DNA from: AC-49 sp963766605
GTDB taxonomy: Bacteria > Actinomycetota > Thermoleophilia > Solirubrobacterales > Solirubrobacteraceae
Length of the DNA: 64,000 nt
Reading direction: 5' to 3'
NCBI GenBank assembly: GCA_963766605.1
Contig: CAVYAT010000001.1
Location: 372,001-436,000 of the forward strand
Part shown: one piece after another, positions 55,389 through 63,590 of the stretch
Position numbering within the stretch: position 1 is the stretch's first letter
Layout of the letters: each line of letters opens with the position of its first letter
Translations under genes and position numbers: made by a program
The notes under the pieces: generated by a model
Databases searched by the model: none
The model's input: the letters and a program-made list of their open reading frames with translations, nothing else
Told to the model about the DNA's origin: nothing

Positions 55389-55405
55389 GGTTGCGTTTCG
55401 CAACC
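55389..55405. promoter_or_regulatory. Perfect palindrome at the MFS transcription start, HxlR operator candidate
   Basis: GGTTGCG TTT CGCAACC, 7-base arms and 3-base centre, immediately downstream of the -10 TACGGT (minus strand, 55406-55411), so it would sit at +1. It shares the TGC..GCAAC core with the sites at 55420-55434 and 52631-52645. Confidence 0.6.
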
Positions 55406-55433
55406 ACCGTAGCATGGCGCTGGCATTTTGCAA
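55406..55433 (-). promoter_or_regulatory. Candidate promoter of the MFS-thioesterase operon
   Basis: On the minus strand: -35 TTGCAA (55428-55433), 16-base spacer, -10 TACGGT (55406-55411). Both elements are embraced by the two operator-like sites. Confidence 0.5.
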
Positions 55434-55434
55434 C
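55420..55434. promoter_or_regulatory. HxlR operator candidate over the -35 box of the MFS operon
   Basis: CTGGCATTTTGCAAC, differing from the site at 52631-52645 only in the central run (TTTT for AAAA region). It covers the -35 box of the MFS promoter. Confidence 0.55.
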
Positions 55435-55441
55435 TACATGG

Positions 55442-56680
55442 CTACAGCCCGACGACCACCCGCCGGTGGACGCCGTGGGTGCTGACGAGCGTCAGCGTGT
55501 AGTGGCCGTGCGGGATCGCGCGCGTGGCGGTCAGCACCAGCGTGCCCGCGCGCGTGCGCCCGCGCGCGAATGTGATGCCATGACGGCTGAGCGTCGCGCT
55601 GCGCGTCGTCGTGAAGTCGACCGGGCCGTTGACGAGCTTCGTCGTGCACTTCTTGCGCTTGACGTGCTTGTGCTTGACGGTGACCGTGACGGTCGTGCAC
55701 GTCACGAGCTCGACGCGGCCGGCCGGGCCGACGGCGCCGGCCTTGCCGCGCCGCCCCTGCGGGCCGGGCGCCCCGGGGGTGCCGGCCTGCCCGGCGGCGC
55801 CGGTGGCGCCCGTCGCGCCGGCCGCGCCGACCGCGAGCGCCGGCGGGTCGATCGGCGTGATCGTGACGCTCGGCGCCGCGGACGACGGCGCCGGGCCGAC
55901 CGGGCTCGTCACCGACGGCGCGTAGTAGCTCGAACCGCCGCCGCCGCCGGCCGCAGTCTGACCGTTGCAGGCGGCGCCACCGCCGCCGCCGAACCAGCCG
56001 GCGCCGCCTCCCCCGCCGCCGTCACCCGGCGACACACCCGCCCCAACGCCGCCAAGGCCAAAGGCGCCGTTGCCCCCTGATGCCGCGCAGCCCAAGCCAC
56101 CCGTGCCACCCCCCGTGAGCAGACCGGCGCCGCCGCCGGGTCCGCCCCCGCCGGCGGCGCCGGCTGCGCCTGCGTCGCCGCCCGCGCCCTGGTTCGCTCC
56201 GCCGCCACCACCACCCGCGGCGACGATCAGCCGCGTCGACAGGGAGTCCGGCACGCTCACGGGCACGGTGCGGACGTCGGACGCGCCGCCGCCGCCGCCA
56301 CCGCCGACCGCACCGCCGTGGCCACCACCGTTGCCGCCGTTGAAGCCGCCGGCCGGACCGCAGACGTCACTCACGTCTCCGTCGCTGCCGTTGCTGGCGA
56401 CCTCGACGAACAGGATCGAGCCCGCGGCGACCGCGAGGTTGGCCTTGACCTCCGCCCCGCGCCCGCCCGCCGTCGGTGCGGTCAGCGGGCCCTGGCAGCC
56501 ATTGCCACCCGCGCCGCCGATCGCGTCGACCTGGACCAGCGTGACCCCGGCCGGCACGACGTACGACTGCTCGCTCGGGATCGAGCTGAACGTCACCGGC
56601 GCCGGAAGTGCCTGCGCGCTGGCGGCAATCGCCGCGAAGGCGATCGTGGCAGTGGTGACCCGAACGGCGGTACGGCGCAT
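55442..56680 (-). CDS. Secreted glycine-rich protein with collagen-like repeat
   Basis: 412 residues. Signal peptide TTATIAFAAIAASAQALPA, then a conserved FSSIPSEQSYVVPAGVTLVQ start (the glycine-rich family opening), residues 70-270 dominated by Gly runs (GGGGGGGA), then a Gly-X-Y segment (GATGATGAAGQAGTPGAPGP), and a C-terminal beta-rich domain with paired Cys (VTCTTVTV, KKCTTKLV). Gly-rich proteins of this type form surface coats or fibres. A GAGGAG site precedes ATG 56680. Long G/C runs in its gene could mislead assembly, but the frame is intact. Confidence 0.85.
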   Translation of the reverse strand: MRRTAVRVTTATIAFAAIAASAQALPAPVTFSSIPSEQSYVVPAGVTLVQVDAIGGAGGNGCQGPLTAPTAGGRGAEVKANLAVAAGSILFVEVASNGSDGDVSDVCGPAGGFNGGNGGGHGGAVGGGGGGGASDVRTVPVSVPDSLSTRLIVAAGGGGGGANQGAGGDAGAAGAAGGGGPGGGAGLLTGGGTGGLGCAASGGNGAFGLGGVGAGVSPGDGGGGGGAGWFGGGGGAACNGQTAAGGGGGSSYYAPSVTSPVGPAPSSAAPSVTITPIDPPALAVGAAGATGATGAAGQAGTPGAPGPQGRRGKAGAVGPAGRVELVTCTTVTVTVKHKHVKRKKCTTKLVNGPVDFTTTRSATLSRHGITFARGRTRAGTLVLTATRAIPHGHYTLTLVSTHGVHRRVVVGL

Positions 56681-56730
56681 CGCGACTCCTCAGGCTGGGT
56701 TTCGCCCGGGAACCTAATGTGCGGCAACGC

Positions 56731-57231
56731 TCACGTCAGCAGAGCCCCCCGCTCCAGATCGAGCAGCGTGCGCTTGTTCTCCAGGCCGCCGCCGTAGCCG
56801 GTCAGCGAGCCGTCGGCTCCGATCACGCGGTGGCACGGGACGATCACGCTGATCGGGTTGGAGCCGTTGGCCATGCCGACGCCGCGGGCCGCGGTCGGCC
56901 GGCCGATGCGCCGGGCGAGCTCGCCGTAGCTGATCGTGGCGCCGTACGGGATCTCGCGCAGCGCGTTCCAGACGCGAACCTGGAACTCGCTGCCGTCCAT
57001 CTCCAACGGGATGTCGAACTCGGTGCGCTCGCCCTCGAAGTACTCGCGCAGCTGGGCGGCGGCATCGGCGAAGCGCTCGTCGTCGCGCTCCCAGTCATCG
57101 GAGATCTCGATCGGCTTGCGCCCGTCCTGCATCGACAGGTGGCGCAGGGCGTTGTCGTCACCGACCAACAGCAGCTCGCCGATCGGGCTGTCGAGCGTCG
57201 TGTAGTAGAGGGTCTGTGTAGCGGTGGACAT
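56731..57231 (-). CDS. ogt: Methylated-DNA--protein-cysteine methyltransferase (Ogt type)
   Basis: 166 residues. Active-site motif IPVIVPCHRV-like, here SVIVPCHRVIGADGSLTGYG with Cys in PCHRV, and the DNA-binding helix GATISYGELARRIGRP. It removes alkyl groups from O6-guanine by suicide transfer. ATG 57231 has an AAAGGAG site and lies 12 bases after the Ada-AlkA stop on the same strand, so the two repair enzymes are co-transcribed. Confidence 0.95.
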   Translation of the reverse strand: MSTATQTLYYTTLDSPIGELLLVGDDNALRHLSMQDGRKPIEISDDWERDDERFADAAAQLREYFEGERTEFDIPLEMDGSEFQVRVWNALREIPYGATISYGELARRIGRPTAARGVGMANGSNPISVIVPCHRVIGADGSLTGYGGGLENKRTLLDLERGALLT

Positions 57232-57243
57232 CGTGGGCTCCTT

Positions 57244-58740
57244 TCAGGCCGCGGCCTGGTCACGGACGGATGTGGGCAACGGGGTCGTCGCCAGCGAGGC
57301 CCACAGATGGACCATCGCGTAGGCGCGGTACGGGCGCCAGCGCTCGGCGAGCGCCAGGGCGTTGGCGGGGCGGGCGTCCACGCCGTGGCGGTCGAGCGCG
57401 TGGCGGACGCCGAGATCGGTGGGCAGGAACGCGTCGGGGTCGCGCAGGGCACGCATCGCGATGTAGTCGGCGGTCCACGGCCCGATGCCGGGCAGGGCGA
57501 GCAACCGCCGGCGCGTCTGCTCGCGCTCGGCGCCGGCGTCGAGCACGACCTCGCCGTCACGCAGCGCCGCGGCGAGGCCGATCAGCGCGCGGCGCCGCGT
57601 GGCCGGCATCGGCAGCGAATCGGGGTCCGCGGCGGCGAGCGCGGCCGCCGATGGGAAGACATGCGTGACGGCCCCGAGCGGGCGCTCGAGCGGCTCGCCG
57701 TAGGCGGCGACCAGCCGGCCGGCGACTGTCGCGGCGCCCGCGAGCGACACCTGTTGGCCGAGCACTGCGCGGACGGCGAGCTCGTCACCGTCGACATGCC
57801 CCGGCACGCGACGGCCGGGCGCCGCAGCGATCAGCGGCCCGACCAGCTTGTCGGCGCCGAGCGCCTCGACGATCGCCGTCGGGTCGGAGTCGAGGTCCAG
57901 CAGCGCGCGCGAGCGCTGCATCGCGGCCGCGAGGTCGCGCAGGTCGTCGAGGACGTAGCGCGCAAGCACGCAGTCGTCGCCGGCCGACAGCTCGACGGTG
58001 GCGTTGCCGTGGGGCAGGCGCAGACTCCGCCGGTAGCTGTCGTCGCAGACCTCCTCGACGCCGGGGACGGCGCGGCGACCCAGGAACGAGATCAGCCCGC
58101 TCGCGTCCAGCGGCGAGCGGTACGGCAGCCGCAGCACGATCGCGCCGCTGTCCTCGCGGCGGCCGTGCCGCCGCGCGCGCGTGCGCAGTTCGCCGGGCGT
58201 CGTCGCGAAGACCTCCTGGATCGTCGCGTTGAACTGACGTACGCTGCGAAAGCCGGCCGCGAACGCGATCGGGGTGATCGGCACGTCGGTCGTCTCGAGC
58301 AGCACGCGCGCCGTCTGCGCGCGCTGGGCGCGGGCCAGCGCGAGCGGCCCCGCGCCGGCGACGGCGACAAGCTGGCGGTGGACATGGCGCTCGGTGTAGC
58401 CGAGACGGCTGGCGAGGCCGGTGACGCCCTGGCGGTCGACGACGCCGTCGGCGATCAGCCGCATCGCCCGGCCGACGAGGTCGGCACGGCGGTCCCACTC
58501 CGGCGAGCCCGGCGTCGCGTCGGGGCGGCAGCGCTTGCATGCGCGGAAGCCGGCCGCCTGGGCGGCTGCGGCGCTGGGGTAGAAGCGCATGTTCGCGCGC
58601 TTGGGCGTGCGCGCCGGACAGCTTGGGCGGCAGTAGATCCCGGTCGATGTGACGCCCACGTAGACCCACCCGTCGAAGCGTGGGTCGCCGGTCTCGATGA
58701 TCTCGTAGAAGCGGCCGGAGTCGATCAGCATGCGACACAC
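57244..58740 (-). CDS. Ada (N-terminal regulator part) fused to AlkA 3-methyladenine DNA glycosylase
   Basis: 498 residues from GTG 58740; ATG 58731 is an alternative. Residues 10-85 form the Ada zinc domain with four Cys (GIYCRPSCPARTPKRANMRF; FRACKRCRPD), the first being the methyl-accepting Cys. Residues 90-190 are an AraC-type helix-turn-helix region (LASRLGYTERHVHRQLVAVA; FAAGFRSVRQFNATIQEVFA). From about 200, an AlkA domain follows with the HhH-GPD motif LLALPGIGPWTADYIAMRAL and its catalytic Asp. The protein can sense methyl phosphotriesters, activate repair genes and excise alkyl purines. It is common in Actinobacteria. Confidence 0.95.
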   Translation of the reverse strand: MCRMLIDSGRFYEIIETGDPRFDGWVYVGVTSTGIYCRPSCPARTPKRANMRFYPSAAAAQAAGFRACKRCRPDATPGSPEWDRRADLVGRAMRLIADGVVDRQGVTGLASRLGYTERHVHRQLVAVAGAGPLALARAQRAQTARVLLETTDVPITPIAFAAGFRSVRQFNATIQEVFATTPGELRTRARRHGRREDSGAIVLRLPYRSPLDASGLISFLGRRAVPGVEEVCDDSYRRSLRLPHGNATVELSAGDDCVLARYVLDDLRDLAAAMQRSRALLDLDSDPTAIVEALGADKLVGPLIAAAPGRRVPGHVDGDELAVRAVLGQQVSLAGAATVAGRLVAAYGEPLERPLGAVTHVFPSAAALAAADPDSLPMPATRRRALIGLAAALRDGEVVLDAGAEREQTRRRLLALPGIGPWTADYIAMRALRDPDAFLPTDLGVRHALDRHGVDARPANALALAERWRPYRAYAMVHLWASLATTPLPTSVRDQAAA

Positions 58741-58812
58741 CGTCGCACACCAAGCGGCCGATGTCTGGCGGAAATCGGACGACGCCGCCGCGGTCCGATT
58801 TCCGCTACCGCA

Positions 58813-59058
58813 CTAGATCGCGTCGACCGCGGCCTTGGCCTCCTCGAGGCTGGCCGACGGGAGCCACTGGCGGTAGGCCTTGATCGCCTCGATCTTCTTG
58901 CCGGCCAACGCGAGGGTCGTGATCTCCTGGGGCATCTGCGCCTCGGGAGGCTCCTCCATCTGCAGGCCGGCGTTCTCGGCCAGCACGCGGATGTTCGCCT
59001 CGATGACGCGGATGCGCTGCGTCAGGCGCTCGAATGCGTCGCGAACGTCGTATTCCAT
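58813..59058 (-). CDS. Small protein with ribosomal L7/L12 C-terminal-like domain
   Basis: 81 residues from ATG 59058, whose TATGCT box lies 7 bases upstream. An N-terminal helix (AFERLTQRIRVIEANIRVLA) looks like a coiled coil. The C-terminal part ITTLALAGKKIEAIKAYRQW then SASLEEAKAAVDAI resembles the L7/L12 C-terminal fold, as found in several small actinobacterial proteins outside the ribosome. No role is known; it may mediate contact with GTPases or act as a small adaptor. It is divergent from the SnoaL-like gene. Confidence 0.7.
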   Translation of the reverse strand: MEYDVRDAFERLTQRIRVIEANIRVLAENAGLQMEEPPEAQMPQEITTLALAGKKIEAIKAYRQWLPSASLEEAKAAVDAI

Positions 59059-59065
59059 GCGCGCG

Positions 59066-59071
59066 AGCATA
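59066..59071 (-). promoter_or_regulatory. Candidate -10 box (leaderless) for the L7/L12-like gene
   Basis: On the minus strand TATGCT is 7 bases before ATG 59058. ATG 59070 overlaps this box, which makes 59058 the better start. Confidence 0.5.
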
Positions 59072-59136
59072 GCCCGGAGTCCCGGGCGTGTGAGGATGGC
59101 AACGGGGCCGCCCTTGTTCGCGAACGCGCACTGGTC

Positions 59137-59142
59137 GATACT
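59137..59142 (+). promoter_or_regulatory. Candidate -10 box (leaderless) for the SnoaL-like gene
   Basis: GATACT, 6 bases before GTG 59149, with CGCCCC between and no ribosome site. Confidence 0.4.
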
Positions 59143-59148
59143 CGCCCC

Positions 59149-59565
59149 GTGGGCGATGCGGACGACGACATTGCACTGCTCGAGCGGGCGTTCCTGACGC
59201 TGGCCCGGCAGTTCGAGGCCGTCCGCGCCGGAGACATCTCGCTGATGACCGAGTTCTGGGATCCGCAGTTGCGGATCGAGAACGTCGATGGCTGGCCCGT
59301 CCCCGGCAGCTACCACGGCTACGACGGCTTCCGGCGCTGGTTCGACGAGACGTTCGGCGAGTTCCTGGGCTACACGCCGGAGCGCGCCGAGTACCGGCGT
59401 GCCGGCGACTGGATCATCGCGTCGGTCTACAGCCGCTGGACCGGCCCCGACGGCGAGGAGGTCGTCCCCCAGGTGGCGCTGCGCTTCCGGATCCGCGACG
59501 GCCGAATCGCCCACATGGACGTGTTCACCGACGAGGGCCGCGCCCTCGCCGCCGCGCTGGGCTGA
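59149..59565 (+). CDS. SnoaL/NTF2-like fold protein
   Basis: 138 residues from GTG 59149. The cone-shaped NTF2 fold is suggested by the pattern FEAVRAGDISLMTEFWDPQL, PGSYHGYDGFRRWFDETFGE and the C-terminal LRFRIRDGRIAHMDVFTDEG. Members include polyketide cyclases, isomerases and ligand-binding proteins; here no catalytic set is obvious. It is the only gene on this strand between several minus-strand genes. Confidence is in the fold only, not the function. Confidence 0.8.
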   Translation: MGDADDDIALLERAFLTLARQFEAVRAGDISLMTEFWDPQLRIENVDGWPVPGSYHGYDGFRRWFDETFGEFLGYTPERAEYRRAGDWIIASVYSRWTGPDGEEVVPQVALRFRIRDGRIAHMDVFTDEGRALAAALG

Positions 59566-59602
59566 AGGTGCCCAGCGCGACGGCGACGTTACGGCGTCGC
59601 TC

Positions 59603-62167
59603 CTACTGGTAGGCCAGCGCGCCCAGGATGTCGAGCCGCGCGGCCCGCCGGGCCGGCGCCGCCGCAGCGACGATCCCGGCGACGATCGCGACGATCACGA
59701 ACGCGATCAGCGAGCCGACCGGGACGGCGAATGTCATCCCCGCCGACGACAGCGCGCCGGTCACCAGCGCGCCGAGGAACAGGCCGACGCCGATGCCGAG
59801 CGTCGCCCCGATCAGCGCCGTGATGATCGACTCGTGGCGGATCATCCGCCGCACCTGGCGGCGGCTCATGCCGACCGCCCGCAGCATCCCGAGCTCGCGC
59901 GTGCGCTCGAGCACCGCCAGCGCCAGGGTGTTGACGATCCCGAACAGGCTCACGATGACCGCGAGCGCGAGCAGCACGTAGACCATCGCCAGCATGCTGT
60001 TCAGCCAGCTACCGGAGTCGTGGATGAACTTCGCCTTGCCGTTCACCGTGACGCCCGGGTAGGGCACCAGCGCGTGACGCAGCGCGGCCAGCACGTGGGC
60101 CGACGGCCCCGCGGCCACCGACACGAAGCCGAGGCCCGGGCCGTGGTCGGGGAACGTATGGTCGAACACCGGACGGGCGACCGTGATCGTCCCCAGGTTC
60201 AGCGGGTTGAGCTCGGTCGACGTCTCGATCCCCGCCACGACGAGCGACAGCCGTGTGCGCGCCTGGGACTCGACGACGAACGCGTCGCCGACGGCGAGAT
60301 GGTGCTTGCGCGCGAACGAGTCGCGCACGAGCGCATCGTGGCCGTGCAGCGTCGCGAGGGTGTCGCGCGCGCCCGCCTTGTAGTCCAGGTGCAGGACCTG
60401 GGCGGCCGCGGCCGGCTCGACGCCGTTGACCTGGTCCTCGGACCCGTACACCCGCACCGGCGCCGAGGTCATGCCGGTGGCGACCGTCACGCCCGGCACG
60501 CCGCGGACCGCATGCAGCGCCGACGGCGAGACCGGCAGCCCGTCGGTGCCCTGTTGGACGACGTACGCCGCGGCGATCTGCTTGTTCATCTCGCCGGTCG
60601 ACGCGTTCTTGAGCGCCGAGGCGAGCACGGCGACGAACGTCACCAGCGCGATGCCGATCATCAGCGCCGCGGCGGTCGCCGCGGTGCGGCCCGGAGCGCG
60701 CATCGCGTTGCGGCGGGCCAGCGAGCCGGCCTGACCGCCGAAGCGCTGGGCCGGACGGCCGAGCACCGACGCCAGCGGAGCGGCGATGCGGCCCGACAGC
60801 GTCGCGACGCCGACGAACAGCAGCAGGATGCCGGGGATCATCGCCAGCAGCCGGTTGGTCGTCGCCTGGCCGGGCCCGAACAGCGCATAGGCCAGGATCG
60901 CGACACCGAGGCCGCCGATGATGATGCCCGCGACCAGCGAACGCCGCCGCGGCTTGGCCGCGGGCGCGCCCTCGCGCAACGCCGTCACCGGCGCGACGCT
61001 CGTGGCGCGGATCGCCGGGATCAGGCCGGCCAGCAGCGTGGTCAGGACACCGACGACCATCCCGACGACGACCGTGCGCGGGGAGAACACCGTGGCCACG
61101 CGCGGCAGGTCGACACCGGTCGACTTCAGCAGTGCCAGCAGTCCGCTGGCCAGGCCGAGCCCGGCCACGACGCCGATCGCCGAGGCGACGACGCCGAGCG
61201 TCAGCGTCTCGACGACGACCGACCACAGCAGCTGCCGGCGCGACGCGCCGACGGTCCGCAGCGTGGCCAGCTCACGGGTGCGCTGGGCGACGGTGATCGA
61301 CAGGCTGTTGAAGATCGTGAACGCGCCGACGACGAGGGCGACAACCGCGAACACGAGCAGGAACACCTTGATGAACGAGATGAACTGCCGCAGCCCGTCG
61401 AGCGTGAAGCGGTCGTCCTTCTGGGCCGACCGCACACCGACGCTGGGCGGCAGCGACGAGCGCAGCGCGCTGCGCAGCGCCGCGGCGCCGACGCCAGGCT
61501 TGGCCGCGACGAGCACGTCGTCGTAGCGCCCGACCTTGCCGAACATCCGCTGCGCCACGGGCAGCGAGAAGATCGCCGCCGTCGCGGTGCCGATGCTCTC
61601 GACGCTGCCGAACCGCGCGACGCCGACGACGGTGAACCTGCGCACCGGCCCATCGGCCGCGACCGCGATCTGCTGGCCGACGGCGTAGTGGTGCGCGCGG
61701 GCCGTGCCGGCGTCGATGACGACCTGGCCCGGACCGGTGGCCCAGCGGCCGCTGGTCAGGTGAAACGGGCTGAACCGCTGTGCACCGGGGCTCGTCGAGT
61801 CATAGCCCATCGCGAAGTACGGGCTCGTGCCGATCGCCTTGCCGCGGCGGTCGATCAGCCGCGCCTGGTCGAGGATGTCACCGACGGCCAGGCCGACCTG
61901 CGGCACGGCGCGCACGGATCCGAGCGTCGAGGCGGGGATCGCCTGTGCATCGCCAGGGTTCTCGTCGGTGTTGAAGGCGCGGGGTGCGCCGACGACGGCG
62001 TCGGTGCCGTGGTAGGCCGCCGTCGAGAGGGAGTCGGCCGCGCTGAGCATGGTGTCGGACACCGTCAGCGCGGCACTGATCATGCCGACGCCGAGCACGA
62101 TCGCGAGCGCGGTCATGACGGTGCGGCCACGGCGGGCGAGCAGCCCGCGGAGCGCCAGGCGGATCAT
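59603..62167 (-). CDS. ABC transporter permease, FtsX/MacB type
   Basis: 854 residues from ATG 62167 (ATGA overlap with the ATPase). First TM AIVLGVGMISAALTVSDTML; two FtsX-like cores: one around FLLVFAVVALVVGAFTIFNS, with RTRELATLRTVGASRRQLLW, the other at the C terminus with LAVIVSLFGIVNTLALAV and RTRELGMLRAVGMSRRQVRR. Periplasmic domains of 200-plus residues lie between TM1 and TM2 in each half. Such proteins move lipids, lipoproteins or peptides out of the membrane or act as mechanotransmission devices. It forms one operon with the ATPase and the SRPBCC protein. Confidence 0.93.
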   Translation of the reverse strand: MIRLALRGLLARRGRTVMTALAIVLGVGMISAALTVSDTMLSAADSLSTAAYHGTDAVVGAPRAFNTDENPGDAQAIPASTLGSVRAVPQVGLAVGDILDQARLIDRRGKAIGTSPYFAMGYDSTSPGAQRFSPFHLTSGRWATGPGQVVIDAGTARAHHYAVGQQIAVAADGPVRRFTVVGVARFGSVESIGTATAAIFSLPVAQRMFGKVGRYDDVLVAAKPGVGAAALRSALRSSLPPSVGVRSAQKDDRFTLDGLRQFISFIKVFLLVFAVVALVVGAFTIFNSLSITVAQRTRELATLRTVGASRRQLLWSVVVETLTLGVVASAIGVVAGLGLASGLLALLKSTGVDLPRVATVFSPRTVVVGMVVGVLTTLLAGLIPAIRATSVAPVTALREGAPAAKPRRRSLVAGIIIGGLGVAILAYALFGPGQATTNRLLAMIPGILLLFVGVATLSGRIAAPLASVLGRPAQRFGGQAGSLARRNAMRAPGRTAATAAALMIGIALVTFVAVLASALKNASTGEMNKQIAAAYVVQQGTDGLPVSPSALHAVRGVPGVTVATGMTSAPVRVYGSEDQVNGVEPAAAAQVLHLDYKAGARDTLATLHGHDALVRDSFARKHHLAVGDAFVVESQARTRLSLVVAGIETSTELNPLNLGTITVARPVFDHTFPDHGPGLGFVSVAAGPSAHVLAALRHALVPYPGVTVNGKAKFIHDSGSWLNSMLAMVYVLLALAVIVSLFGIVNTLALAVLERTRELGMLRAVGMSRRQVRRMIRHESIITALIGATLGIGVGLFLGALVTGALSSAGMTFAVPVGSLIAFVIVAIVAGIVAAAAPARRAARLDILGALAYQ

Positions 62168-62976
62168 CGGGTCACCTCGGACAGCGCCGCGACGACCGAC
62201 GCCTCGTCGGGGTTGGACACGTCGCCGGCGAGCTCGCCGTCGGCCAGGAATACGACCCGGTCGGCGATCGCCGCGTCCTTGGGCTCGTGCGTGACCATGA
62301 CGATCGTCTGGCCGAACGTGTCGACCGCGTCGCGCAGCAGGTCGAGGACCTCGTGGCTGGCGCGCGAGTCGAGGTTGCCGGTCGGCTCGTCGGCGAACAG
62401 CACAGCCGGCTCGCCGACCAGTGCGCGCGCGACGGCGACCCGCTGCTGCTGGCCGCCCGAGAGCTGCGACGGGCGATGCTGACGACGGTCGGCCAGGCCG
62501 ACGCGCTCGATCACCGTCTCGACCCACTCGCGGTCGGGCTTGCGCCCGGCGACCTTGAGACCGAGCTCGATGTTCTCCTGCGCCGTCAGGACCGGAAGCA
62601 GGTTGAACGCCTGGAAGACGAAGCCGATCGTGTCGCGCCGCAGGCGGGTGAGCTGGCGATCGTTCATGGTCGTGATCTCGCGCCCTGCGATCTCGACGCT
62701 GCCCTCGTCGGGCTGGTCGAGGCCGGCGAGCACGTGCATGAGGGTCGACTTGCCGGAGCCCGACGGGCCCATGACAGCCAGGTACTGCTCGGCCGGGACG
62801 GCGAGGTCGACGTTGCGCAGCGCGTCGACAGCGGTGTCGCCATCGCCGTAACGCCGCGAGACACCGCGGGCCAGGACCGCGGTGCTCTGGGCAGTGGTGG
62901 CCGGGACGGGAGTCACGGCCGACATCGGAATGGCAGACACGGTGGTCCTTTCGTTGGTGGTCATGCGGTGAGTCAT
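62164..62976 (-). CDS. ABC transporter ATP-binding protein, MacB/LolD type
   Basis: 270 residues, starting MTHRMTTNERTTVSAIPMSA with a 30-residue N-terminal tail before the NBD. Walker A GPSGSGKST, Q-loop FVFQAFNLLPVLTAQENI, signature LSGGQQQRVAVARALVGEPA, Walker B VLFADEPTGNLDS, switch His in MVTHEPKDAAIADRVVFLAD. It is the energy-coupling partner of the FtsX-like permease downstream, with 4-base overlaps on both sides. Confidence 0.95.
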   Translation of the reverse strand: MTHRMTTNERTTVSAIPMSAVTPVPATTAQSTAVLARGVSRRYGDGDTAVDALRNVDLAVPAEQYLAVMGPSGSGKSTLMHVLAGLDQPDEGSVEIAGREITTMNDRQLTRLRRDTIGFVFQAFNLLPVLTAQENIELGLKVAGRKPDREWVETVIERVGLADRRQHRPSQLSGGQQQRVAVARALVGEPAVLFADEPTGNLDSRASHEVLDLLRDAVDTFGQTIVMVTHEPKDAAIADRVVFLADGELAGDVSNPDEASVVAALSEVTR

Positions 62977-63416
62977 GCGGCGCAGGCCTCGGCCTCGCGG
63001 GCGATGCGATCGAGCGAGCAGCGCAGCGCGCCGCCCGCCAGGACGGCGTCGGTGGCCTGCGCGAGCAGGCGGCCGACGAAGCCCGAGCCGCGGCGCACAC
63101 CGATCGAGGCCGTGACCTCGGTGATGACGTCCCAGCCCTCAAGTTCGTAGCGGACGTCGAGGGTGATCGGGCCCGATGCGCAGAGCGACAGGCGCTGCGC
63201 ATCGGCCTCGATCACGTTGACCTCGAACGTCGCACGCTGCCCCGCGAGCCTGCCCACCACTTGGGCGCGGCTGCCGGCCACCAGGCGGTTACCCTCGAGG
63301 CCCTCGAAATCGAAGTCGATCGGGGCCCACCGCCCACAGGCGGCCGGGTCGGTCAACACGCCCAGGACGTCCTCGGGACGCCCAAGCACGGTGGTCTGTG
63401 CGGTCCAGGTGCTCAT
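62973..63416 (-). CDS. SRPBCC/START-like (polyketide cyclase fold) protein
   Basis: 147 residues from ATG 63416; ATGA overlap with the ATPase. The fold reads TTVLGRPEDVLGVLTDPAAC at the N terminus, the RWAPIDFDFEGLE loop, and a long C-terminal helix GFVGRLLAQATDAVLAGGAL. It probably binds a hydrophobic ligand. As the first gene of the export operon it may deliver or sense the transported lipid or drug, by inference. Confidence 0.85.
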   Translation of the reverse strand: MSTWTAQTTVLGRPEDVLGVLTDPAACGRWAPIDFDFEGLEGNRLVAGSRAQVVGRLAGQRATFEVNVIEADAQRLSLCASGPITLDVRYELEGWDVITEVTASIGVRRGSGFVGRLLAQATDAVLAGGALRCSLDRIAREAEACAA

Positions 63417-63578
63417 GACCGGCACTCTCGCCGCCACCGCCCCGCCGGTCGTCGTCCCGCCTGGCGATTGTCGCCGGGCCTCCAGGATGATCCTCGCGTC
63501 GTCCCGTGGACCGATCCGTAGTCCCCCAGACGAGTCCCCGTACTCCGCTGGGATGATGCGTCTGCCTGGGTGTGGCGC

Positions 63579-63584
63579 TACCTT
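63579..63584 (+). promoter_or_regulatory. Candidate -10 box (leaderless) for the histidine kinase
   Basis: TACCTT stands 6 bases before ATG 63591. Two direct repeats AGTCCCC (63520-63526 and 63533-63539) lie about 40-60 bases upstream, a usual place for a response-regulator site. Confidence 0.45.
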
Positions 63585-63590
63585 CGCACC

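Noticed and set aside
55960..56340. PE_PGRS or tandem-repeat array in the glycine-rich gene
   Set aside because: No PE domain and no exact tandem unit; it is degenerate Gly coding sequence within one frame.
56719..59148. Upstream part of a 948-codon plus-strand frame leading into the SnoaL-like gene
   Set aside because: The first about 810 codons are opposite the repair genes; only the last 138 codons, after a good promoter, look like protein.
59577..59600. Terminator between the SnoaL-like and FtsX-like genes
   Set aside because: Imperfect stem of about six base pairs (GCGACG/CGTCGC), no T run; could arise by chance at this GC content.
59288..62482. 1064-codon plus-strand frame opposite the FtsX-like permease
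   Set aside because: Asp/Arg/Gln/His-rich low-complexity shadow; the minus strand codes for a well-defined permease.
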